A stretch of DNA of 64,000 nucleotides, from the NCBI RefSeq assembly GCF_016757755.1, contig NZ_CP068437.1, positions 5,022,001 to 5,086,000 on the forward strand, written 5' to 3'. Origin of the DNA: Shewanella sp. KX20019. Its GTDB lineage: Bacteria > Pseudomonadota > Gammaproteobacteria > Enterobacterales > Shewanellaceae. Of this stretch, positions 1-6,378 are shown piece after piece. The notes under the pieces were generated by a model that was given only the letters and a program-made list of their open reading frames with translations, did not search any database and was not told where the DNA came from. The translations under genes were made by a program, and so were the position numbers. How positions within the stretch are numbered: the first letter of the stretch is position 1; every line of letters begins with the position of its first letter.

Positions 1-261
1 AAGCTACTGATAAATGAAAACGAACATTTAGAGTATGAATGGCACACCGATGGCGCTCCATTGTATTTTGACTTTCACGGTGAACCTCAAGGTGATACGA
101 CCGGCTTTTTTGAAAGCTTTACCATCACCACATCCGATCAAGTGAAGGGCACGCTTACAACACCTTTTGCAGGATCTCACGGCTGGTACTGGAAAAACAA
201 AACCAGTGCGCCAATTACGGTCACGTTAACCACTAAAGGCGCTTATCTGATTAAGGGTTAG
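1..261 (+). CDS. Transmembrane anchor-type protein, C-terminal part (partial)
   Basis: The frame is open from base 1, so the gene starts outside the window; an in-frame TTG at 61 is not needed as a start. The visible 86 residues include YDFHGEP-like (LYFDFHGEPQGDTTGFFESF) and GSHGWYWKN stretches, which I recognise from the family usually annotated as transmembrane anchor protein: a short N-terminal membrane segment followed by a beta-rich domain. The N-terminal membrane segment cannot be seen here. No biochemical role is established to my knowledge. A terminator hairpin follows directly. The family assignment is from memory of the motif and is fairly likely but untested. Confidence 0.7.
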   Translation, partial: KLLINENEHLEYEWHTDGAPLYFDFHGEPQGDTTGFFESFTITTSDQVKGTLTTPFAGSHGWYWKNKTSAPITVTLTTKGAYLIKG

Positions 262-274
262 ATTCAATGACAAA

Positions 275-309
275 AAATCCCGCTTACTAGTAATAAGTGA
301 GCGGGATTT
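275..309. terminator. Bidirectional terminator hairpin
   Basis: The inverted repeat AAATCCCGCTTAC / GTGAGCGGGATTT has A-rich and T-rich flanks. It lies between two convergent genes and can serve both. Its right arm (ATAAGTGAGCGGG) is shared with the hairpin at 1544-1584. Confidence 0.8.
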
Positions 310-373
310 AAATACTAATAATTAAGACTATTACAGTGAAATAGGTTACACCTAAAATGCCTATAATTAGCTC

Positions 374-1219
374 TTAATGGTTAAAGTTGGCCATATGGCT
401 GGCTTGATTCGTATTGTACTGTTCAAGACTCATCGTCTCGGCGGAGCCTTGTGGGAAGAAGTTCTCAACAAAGTATTGATAATATTGTTGACGATCAATT
501 GCTTGCTTATTAGGCTGGCTGTCCGCAGGTGTTAAAGGGACAACCGTATTGTTGTTGGCATCCCAACTCCCAGCTTCGATTCCCCCATTGATGATGTCGG
601 TTACAACTCCCATTCTGTTAGCAAAAGTATGATTAACCCGCCCTTTAGCTATATCATTTTCATTGGGTTGCCATAAGCCATTGATTACCGCTGCACACGA
701 TGGTTTATTCCATTGCGGGGTGCACCAGAACCAAAGTGCCGTAGCCCAGGCAAGATAAGGCGTTTCAGCCACTAATTTAGGATCATTAAAAATATCTTGC
801 TCATTATTGGGGATCCCTTGGCTTGCAGCTTGGTAGTTTGATTCGTATGACAGCTGCAATGCACCACGGCCATAATACGATTGAGATCCATCTGGCGTTA
901 ATCCATAAGCGGCACACCATGGAGTTTGACCCGGATTGATCGCACACCGCTCCTGCGTTGCCGCGCCGCCTTCGATAACAAAAAACAACCCTTTATTAAA
1001 GGTATCGCTATTGTAACCATCGCCTGTCGTTTCATGGCTAGCATTCGCCAAGAAGGCCAATAGATTGGTCAGTGTTAACGCCACCGTAGTCCCCAGCATT
1101 TCACTTTCAAACTGCTGATATGCGGCAACCAGCGCGGCATAGCTATAAACACTATCTCGCTCAGGAAACATTTGGTTAAATTGATCTTCAGAGAGCATAA
1201 AGCGGCTTTGATTCGACAT
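374..1219 (-). CDS. Family 19 glycoside hydrolase (chitinase-like)
   Basis: This 281-residue protein has GH19 hallmarks: AFLANASHETTGDG, with the Glu of SHETTG expected to be the catalytic acid; YGRGALQLSYESNY, matching the YGRGP-Q-L signature; and INGGIEAG near the C-terminus. GH19 enzymes cleave beta-1,4-linked N-acetylglucosamine polymers, either chitin or, in phage-like members, peptidoglycan. A clean AAGGAAG ribosome site precedes the ATG. The N-terminus (MSNQSRFMLSEDQ) is hydrophilic, so no Sec signal peptide is visible, and there is no carbohydrate-binding module. That is odd for a secreted chitinase. No holin or phage genes are nearby. Fold assignment is confident; substrate and export route are open. 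Confidence 0.88.
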   Translation of the reverse strand: MSNQSRFMLSEDQFNQMFPERDSVYSYAALVAAYQQFESEMLGTTVALTLTNLLAFLANASHETTGDGYNSDTFNKGLFFVIEGGAATQERCAINPGQTPWCAAYGLTPDGSQSYYGRGALQLSYESNYQAASQGIPNNEQDIFNDPKLVAETPYLAWATALWFWCTPQWNKPSCAAVINGLWQPNENDIAKGRVNHTFANRMGVVTDIINGGIEAGSWDANNNTVVPLTPADSQPNKQAIDRQQYYQYFVENFFPQGSAETMSLEQYNTNQASHMANFNH

Positions 1220-1543
1220 GTTTTGACTTCCTTGTTATTGAGTTCAGCTAATGGAATACACCTATCCCACTATTAATAAATTCATACACCATGAATTAGG
1301 TCTGTGGTTCAGTTACAGCATTTAAAAACCAACAACACAATCCTAGACCATAGATTCAAAACCAACCTTACGGAAAGCTTACTGCGAGCAGTGACCCCAT
1401 ACTCTTTGCCTATTTTGTAATAAAAATAATGTTCTCAACCTTGTTCACGTAATAGCCTGCATTGGACGCAAAGCCAATCACCCCTTCATTGTCACACTTA
1501 CCAGATCAGCCTCAGATCTTATTAAAGGTAAAATTTAAGTAAC
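1220..1543. other. Intergenic stretch, no gene seen
   Basis: This spacer lies between the chitinase-like gene and the terminator of the next gene. It should hold the chitinase promoter on the minus strand. I see no convincing ORF, RNA gene or repeat in it. Confidence 0.5.
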
Positions 1544-1584
1544 AAAAAAGCCCGCTCACTATTTATAAGTGAGCGGGCTTTTTT
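1544..1584. terminator. Bidirectional terminator, 17-bp stem
   Basis: The arms 1544-1560 and 1568-1584 are perfectly complementary (AAAAAAGCCCGCTCACT and its reverse complement) around a 7-base loop. It ends the minus-strand lipoprotein gene at 1604. It closely resembles the hairpin at 275-309. Confidence 0.92.
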
Positions 1585-1603
1585 GGTGATTTAGCAAACG
1601 CTT

Positions 1604-2053
1604 TTATTCGGCGTTGCCCTTATCGGCTTCTTTTTCCTCAACAGCAGCAAAAGCGATAATTTTTTGCTTAATCGCCTCTTTCTCAGCCTTATCTTTTAAA
1701 CGGTAGATGCGCTTTATCTGCGACTTCTGCATTGGCTCCTGTGGAGTCGCTACTGAATCGAACCCGACCTCAACCTTTCCCAAGGTTGAAGTAATCAACA
1801 GCCCTTGGGCAAACTTCAAATTATTCAAGCCACCATTCAACACCAACAAGTAACTCTGTCGCGGTTTAGAGTTAACGATTACCGTATATTTATCGACATT
1901 CTCCCAACCATCCATTCTAAAGTTATCGATAGAATTAACCTGCTCTAATTCAGGAAAAGTATACAGTGCAGATCGTTCTTTCGAGGCCTCTGATGATGCG
2001 CAACCCGCTAAAAATATTGCAAAGCTAAGTGCTAGGATGTTCCATATCTTCAT
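1604..2053 (-). CDS. Small lipoprotein, DUF6491-like
   Basis: This 149-residue protein has a lipoprotein signal ending LAGC (Cys at about residue 18), then a compact domain with FRMDGWENVDKYTVIV, SYLLVLNGGLNNLKFA and LLITSTLGKVEVGFDSV. This order (DGW, YL-L, L-A, I-TS-G, D-V) fits the DUF6491 family of small proteobacterial lipoproteins, whose function is unknown. The last 40 residues are charged, with many Lys and Glu. It appears monocistronic, with its own terminator downstream. The lipoprotein call is clear from sequence; the family name is recalled and less certain. Confidence 0.75.
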   Translation of the reverse strand: MKIWNILALSFAIFLAGCASSEASKERSALYTFPELEQVNSIDNFRMDGWENVDKYTVIVNSKPRQSYLLVLNGGLNNLKFAQGLLITSTLGKVEVGFDSVATPQEPMQKSQIKRIYRLKDKAEKEAIKQKIIAFAAVEEKEADKGNAE

Positions 2054-2259
2054 TGCTATCTCCCTAATGTATTGTTATCAATGATATGAGCTAACTTAAC
2101 TCTAGCGTGAAAACAGCAGAGTGCCAATACTCGTCATCCTCGATGAGTTAACCACAAAATGACCCTATAGCACTAGCACTCTACACTCCCTCACATAACG
2201 ACAATAGCTGAACCACATAAATACGGTGTTCTGCGCAGCAGAGGCAATTTCCGCCCATA

Positions 2260-2287
2260 AAAAATGCCGCTACAGAGCGGCATTTTT
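2260..2287 (-). terminator. Terminator after fghA
   Basis: A perfect 12-bp stem, AAAAATGCCGCT / AGCGGCATTTTT, with an ACAG loop lies about 20 bp past the fghA stop codon. Confidence 0.88.
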
Positions 2288-2306
2288 AAAATATGACAGA
2301 GTAAAA

Positions 2307-3146
2307 CTAGTCGCTTAAATGCGCTGCATGAAAACGCATATGCTGCTCAATAAAGCTGGCGATAAAGTAGTAACTATGATCATAACCTTCATGCATATTA
2401 AGCGTTAACGGATAACCGCTCACTTTAGCCGCAGCCTGCAACATTTCAGGTTTAAGTTGCTCAACTAAAAAGTTATCAGCTTCACCTTGATCAACTAACG
2501 CCGGTACAAAGCTTGTGGCTTTACGCATTAATAGACTCGCATCGTAGTCAGCCCAAGCATTAGTGTCACGACCAAGGTATGCTGTCAGTGCTTTTTTGCC
2601 CCAAGGGCAATTAACCGGGTTACTGATCGGGCTAAAGGCAGAAACAGACTGATAAGCGTCGCTATTACGCATGGCAATAACTAAAGCGCCATGTCCACCC
2701 ATTGAATGACCGGCGATTGAACGCTTGTCTGATACTGGGAACATTGACTCGACTAGCTTTGGCAGTTCACTGACCACATAATCATACATTTGATAATGAC
2801 GACTCCAAGGCGCTTGAGTCGCGTTCACATAGAAACCCGCGCCTTGGCCTAAATCATAGCCTGCATCATCCGCGACACCTTCACCACGAGGGCTAGTGTC
2901 TGGCGCCACGATGGCAATACCCAATTCAGCCGCTAATGCTTGAACACCCGCTTTTTGCATGAAGTTTTCGTCAGTACAAGTTAAACCTGACAACCAATAA
3001 AGCACGGGAACTTTCTGGCCATTTGACGCTTGAGGCGGTAAATAAATAGCAAATCGCATGGCACAGTTTAACGATTCTGATTGGTGAGTATATTGCTTGT
3101 GCCAACCCCCAAAACTCTTATTCACACTAATATTTTCAATTGTCAT
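2307..3146 (-). CDS. fghA: S-formylglutathione hydrolase
   Basis: This cytoplasmic esterase-D-type hydrolase splits S-formylglutathione to formate and glutathione, the second step of glutathione-dependent formaldehyde removal. Its 279 residues match the family length. The nucleophile is in AGHSMGGHGAL (Ser148), with likely acid Asp224 in GEADNFL and His257 in EGYDHSYYFI. WLSGLTCTDENFMQKAG near residue 51 is a strong family marker. It follows adhC, which makes its substrate, in the same orientation across a 103-bp gap that contains a hairpin. The two are probably co-transcribed. Confidence 0.96.
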   Translation of the reverse strand: MTIENISVNKSFGGWHKQYTHQSESLNCAMRFAIYLPPQASNGQKVPVLYWLSGLTCTDENFMQKAGVQALAAELGIAIVAPDTSPRGEGVADDAGYDLGQGAGFYVNATQAPWSRHYQMYDYVVSELPKLVESMFPVSDKRSIAGHSMGGHGALVIAMRNSDAYQSVSAFSPISNPVNCPWGKKALTAYLGRDTNAWADYDASLLMRKATSFVPALVDQGEADNFLVEQLKPEMLQAAAKVSGYPLTLNMHEGYDHSYYFIASFIEQHMRFHAAHLSD

Positions 3147-3170
3147 ACATACATCTCTTGTCGCGCCCCC

Positions 3171-3201
3171 TTATTACTTCCACCTTAGCTGGAAGCAATA
3201 A
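3171..3201 (-). other. Intercistronic hairpin between adhC and fghA
   Basis: CTTCCA (3177-3182) pairs with TGGAAG (3190-3195), and flanking TTATT / AATAA extends the stem across one mismatch. There is no T-run on the minus strand, so it is more likely a processing or stabilising element than a terminator. This is an inference. Confidence 0.5.
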
Positions 3202-3249
3202 GAAAGCGACTGAATGGGTTTAGATTATCTTTCGAGTGGCAGTGTTAAC

Positions 3250-4380
3250 TTACTTATCGAAATGGATAACAGTACGAATACTCTTACCTTCGTGCATTAG
3301 GTCAAATGCTTCGTTAACTTGCTCTAGGGCCATTGTGTGAGTAATAAAGTCACTTAACTTAAACTCACCTGCCAAATAACGCTCAACGTACTCAGGTAGC
3401 TCAGAGCGGCCTTTAACACCACCAAAAGCACTACCTTTCCATACTCGGCCAGTCACTAGCTGGAATGGACGAGTTGAGATCTCTTGACCTGCACCAGCCA
3501 CACCAATAACCACTGATTCGCCCCAACCTTTATGACAACACTCAAGTGCGCTGCGCATTACGTTGACGTTACCGATACACTCAAATGAGTAATCAACGCC
3601 GCCATCAGTCAGCTCAACAATCACATCTTGAATTGGCTTGTCGTAATCTTTTGGGTTGATGCAATCTGTTGCACCCAATTGACGAGCTAATTCGAACTTG
3701 CTTTCGTTAATGTCGATAGCGATGATACGTGAAGCTTTAGCCATCGCTGCACCAATCACTGCAGATAGACCAATACCGCCCATACCAAATACAGCAACAG
3801 TAGCTCCCTCTTCAACCTTGGCAGTATTCATCACTGCGCCCATACCAGTTGTAACACCACAACCCAATAAGCATACTTCTTCGAGAGGTGCTTCAGGGTT
3901 AACTTTGGCAAGTGAGATTTCAGGTAATACTGTGTATTCAGAAAAGGTTGAACATCCCATGTAGTGGAAAATATCGACACCATCTTTAGAGAAACGCGTA
4001 GTGCCGTCTGGCATTAGGCCTTTACCTTGAGTTTCACGGATCTTCTGGCATAAGTTAGTCTTACCAGACTTACAGAACTTACACTCGCCACACTCTGGCG
4101 TGTATAAAGGAATAACATGATCACCGACTTGAACACTGGTTACGCCTTCACCAATTGACTCAACGATACCGCCACCTTCGTGACCTAAAATACAAGGGAA
4201 GATCCCTTCTGGGTCATCGCCAGATAGTGTGAACGCATCGGTATGGCAAACACCCGTAGCAATCATCTTGACTCGAACTTCGCCTTTTTGCGGCGGCATA
4301 ACATCAACGATTTCCATCGTCAGTGGTTTGCCAACGGCCCAAGCAACTGCGGCTTTAGATTTAATAGTCTGTGCTGTCAT
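3250..4380 (-). CDS. adhC: S-(hydroxymethyl)glutathione dehydrogenase (class III alcohol dehydrogenase)
   Basis: The enzyme oxidises the spontaneous adduct of formaldehyde and glutathione to S-formylglutathione with NAD+. The 376-residue length is typical. Visible features include catalytic zinc ligands Cys45 and His67 (GHEGGG), the structural zinc set Cys97/100/103/111 in CGECKFCKSGKTNLC, and a Rossmann motif in FGMGGIGLSAVIGAA. FECIGN and the C-terminal IRTVIHFDK are also class III features. It is also called frmA. The upstream region holds a candidate LysR operator at 4472-4520, so control by the LysR gene at 5092 is likely. Confidence 0.97.
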   Translation of the reverse strand: MTAQTIKSKAAVAWAVGKPLTMEIVDVMPPQKGEVRVKMIATGVCHTDAFTLSGDDPEGIFPCILGHEGGGIVESIGEGVTSVQVGDHVIPLYTPECGECKFCKSGKTNLCQKIRETQGKGLMPDGTTRFSKDGVDIFHYMGCSTFSEYTVLPEISLAKVNPEAPLEEVCLLGCGVTTGMGAVMNTAKVEEGATVAVFGMGGIGLSAVIGAAMAKASRIIAIDINESKFELARQLGATDCINPKDYDKPIQDVIVELTDGGVDYSFECIGNVNVMRSALECCHKGWGESVVIGVAGAGQEISTRPFQLVTGRVWKGSAFGGVKGRSELPEYVERYLAGEFKLSDFITHTMALEQVNEAFDLMHEGKSIRTVIHFDK

Positions 4381-4471
4381 GTGTAATTCCTACTTTATAT
4401 AGAGTTAAAAAACGGTCTTATTCTGTTCAATGCCGTAATGAATATGCGAGCATTATAGCGAGGACTCATAA

Positions 4472-4520
4472 AATGATAATCCCACCATTATGCAATTAAC
4501 TTTTACCGTATGGTAATAAT
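4472..4520. promoter_or_regulatory. Candidate LysR operator, copy 1 (adhC side)
   Basis: AATGATAATCCCAC is followed at fixed spacing by CTTTTAC and then GTAATAAT. The right half contains the inverted repeat TTACC-GTAT-GGTAA (4503-4516), centred about 129 bp upstream of the adhC start. The same bipartite element recurs exactly 481 bp away at 4953-5001. A regulatory role is inferred from this duplication and symmetry. Confidence 0.6.
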
Positions 4521-4575
4521 AGTGGCTAATTTACCGCTTTTATCATTACCTAATTAGCCAATGCGCTTACTGTTG

Positions 4576-4842
4576 TTAGCGCAACTGACTATCTTTACTA
4601 CCTCGTCTGTTAAACAAGGTGACTTTTTTACTTTTCTCATCCAGCTCACTTTGGCAACTAACACAATAGCGAACACCTTGAATCGCCTTGCGACGCGCCT
4701 CTGGGATCGGACTATCGCACTCCTCACAAAATAGTAAGCTGGCTTCCGATGATAATCCGCTACGAATTTGAGCTACGCCATCGGCGACACTATTATCAAT
4801 CTGATCTTGCACCGCTCCATCACGGGCCCATCCACCAGCCAT
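4576..4842 (-). CDS. ybiI: DksA/TraR-type C4 zinc finger protein, YbiI-like
   Basis: This small 88-residue protein has a CEEC...CVSC zinc finger (C-X2-C-X17-C-X2-C) containing IPEARRKAIQGV, and it ends NRRGSKDSQLR, as I recall for E. coli YbiI. The start was set at MAGGWARD (4842): AAAGGAG sits five bases before this ATG, and YbiI begins the same way. A longer reading from 4863 lacks such a site. The family is DksA-like, but it lacks the long coiled coil that inserts into RNA polymerase, and its function is not established. It sits between adhC and the LysR gene, inside the duplicated operator region. Confidence 0.9.
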   Translation of the reverse strand: MAGGWARDGAVQDQIDNSVADGVAQIRSGLSSEASLLFCEECDSPIPEARRKAIQGVRYCVSCQSELDEKSKKVTLFNRRGSKDSQLR

Positions 4843-4952
4843 AAGGACTCCTTTATCTAGCACGCTGGTTACGTGGCAGAGTTAAAGTTTAGAAGAACAT
4901 GGGCGAATTACCACGTTCCTTTGATTGGTTAAATTATACCCAGCGAGGTAAG

Positions 4953-5001
4953 AATGATAATCCCACTAAAGCGAAAATTTCTTTTACTGCACAGTAATAA
5001 T
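4953..5001. promoter_or_regulatory. Candidate LysR operator, copy 2 (lysR side)
   Basis: This is a second copy of the bipartite element at 4472-4520, with AATGATAATCCCAC, CTTTTAC and GTAATAAT in identical spacing. The dyad here is TTACTG-CA-CAGTAA (4984-4997), centred about 101 bp upstream of the LysR start. It probably mediates autoregulation and may also affect ybiI. The base match is seen; the role is inferred. Confidence 0.6.
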
Positions 5002-5091
5002 TTGCCACGAACAAGGAAGATCACTTTGCATTTCAACCAGAGTTAGTAATAATTGACGCCATTAGAGAGTGACAAATAGTAGAGAGCGTAT

Positions 5092-5961
5092 ATGTTCAAT
5101 TGGGAAGGTGTCAGTGAGTTTGTTGCAGTAGCAGAAGCTGAGAGCTTTACTAAGGCTGCCGCACGCCTAGGAATATCGACGGCTCAAGTCAGTCGTCAAG
5201 TGAGCGCACTAGAAACACGACTTGCTGCTAAGTTGTTTCACCGTACTACCCGCAAGGTATCGGTAACTGAAGTTGGCAGGATCTACTATCAGCACTGTCG
5301 CCAAGTCTTAGATGGTTTAGATGAAGCAGAAAGGGCGATCACCAATTTACAGACCACCCCTAGAGGCTTACTCAAAATCACCGCGCCGGTAACCTATGGT
5401 GAGGGCATGATTGCACCACTCATTAACGATTTTATTACTCAATACCCAGAGCTTGAAGTACAGATAAACCTCACCAATTTGAAAGTAGACCTGATTGATG
5501 AAGGCTACGATCTCGCCATCCGCTTAGGCCAGCTAGAAGACTCAAGCATGATGGCAAAACGCTTGGGTTCTCGCACGCAATATGTCTGCGCCTCACCCAG
5601 CTATCTGTCTACCTACGGCTTACCACATTCATTGTCTGAACTTGAACAACACAACTGTTTAGTGGGCACCATGGACTACTGGCGCTTTCAAGAAAAAGGT
5701 AAAGCCCGTAATGTACGCATCAAAGGTAACTTAAGCTGTAATAGCGGTCATGCCTTGGTCGATGCTGCTATAAAAGGGCTGGGCATCATCCAGCTACCCG
5801 ATTATTACGTTAGCGAATTTATTGAGTCCGGAAAACTAGTACCACTGCTGGAAAACAACCGCCAAGCGGTTGAGGGAATTTGGGCGCTCTACCCTCACAA
5901 TAGACATCTATCTCCTAAAGTACGTATGTTACTCGATTTCTTAAATGAAAAAATAGTTTAG
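5092..5961 (+). CDS. LysR-family transcriptional regulator, probable controller of adhC-fghA
   Basis: The protein has 289 residues. The N-terminal winged helix-turn-helix (about 1-60) contains AARLGISTAQVSRQVSALE and AKLFHRTTRKVSVTE, typical of the LysR subgroup that recognises T-N11-A dyads. The effector domain follows from about residue 90 (GLLKITAPVTYGEGMIAPLI). It lies upstream of, and divergent from, ybiI and adhC, with matching candidate operators before both itself and adhC. LysR genes adjacent to formaldehyde dehydrogenase are common. The last 30 residues (WALYPHNRHLSPKVRMLLDF...) are duplicated in tandem just past the stop codon. The regulator call is firm; target and effector are inferred. 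Confidence 0.92.
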   Translation: MFNWEGVSEFVAVAEAESFTKAAARLGISTAQVSRQVSALETRLAAKLFHRTTRKVSVTEVGRIYYQHCRQVLDGLDEAERAITNLQTTPRGLLKITAPVTYGEGMIAPLINDFITQYPELEVQINLTNLKVDLIDEGYDLAIRLGQLEDSSMMAKRLGSRTQYVCASPSYLSTYGLPHSLSELEQHNCLVGTMDYWRFQEKGKARNVRIKGNLSCNSGHALVDAAIKGLGIIQLPDYYVSEFIESGKLVPLLENNRQAVEGIWALYPHNRHLSPKVRMLLDFLNEKIV

Positions 5962-6333
5962 AGATTGAAACTAACACAGCTCAAAGGTTCTGCCCAGCGT
6001 GAGGCTGCGGCAGGATAATTGCGCGCTCTACCCCACTATTCACGAAAGACATCTATCGCCTAAAGTACGTATGTTACTCGATTTCTTAAATGAAAAAATA
6101 GTTTAGAGATTGAAACTAACGCAGCTCAAAGGTTCTGCCCAGTGTGAGGCTGCCGCAGGATAATTGGGCGCTCTACCCCACTCTTAACGAAAGACACCTA
6201 TCGCCTAAAGTACGTATGTTACTCGATTTCTTAAATGAAAAAATAGTTTAGAGATTGAAACTAACGCAGCTCAAAGGTTCTGCCCAGCGTGATGCTGCAG
6301 CAGGATAATTGGGCGCTCTACTCCACTATTCAC
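5881..6333 (+). repeat. 145-bp tandem repeat built on the lysR 3' end
   Basis: Units are at 5881-6019 (inside the gene, 139 bp), 6020-6164, 6165-6309 and a partial unit to about 6333. The landmark TACGTATGTTACTCGATTTC occurs at 5921, 6066 and 6211. Each full extra unit contains an in-frame, stop-to-stop remnant of about 41 codons. It reads SSKVLPSV..DN(W/C)ALYPT..ERHLSPKVRMLL and ends in the same NEKIV stop as the gene. The extra units carry two more codons than the genic copy (YPTIHERHLS against YPHNRHLS). No promoter or start is evident for the tails. Confidence 0.9.
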
Positions 6334-6378
6334 AATGAATACCTGACTTAGTCGCAGGCTTTTAGTTGCGACTAGCCA

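Noticed and set aside
374..1219. Prophage endolysin interpretation of the GH19 gene
   Set aside because: No holin, tail, integrase or attachment-site features nearby; the chitinase-family call is kept without a phage claim.
5881..6333. Possible CRISPR array
   Set aside because: Repeats are 145 bp, contiguous and derived from the LysR coding end; there are no short repeats with unique spacers.
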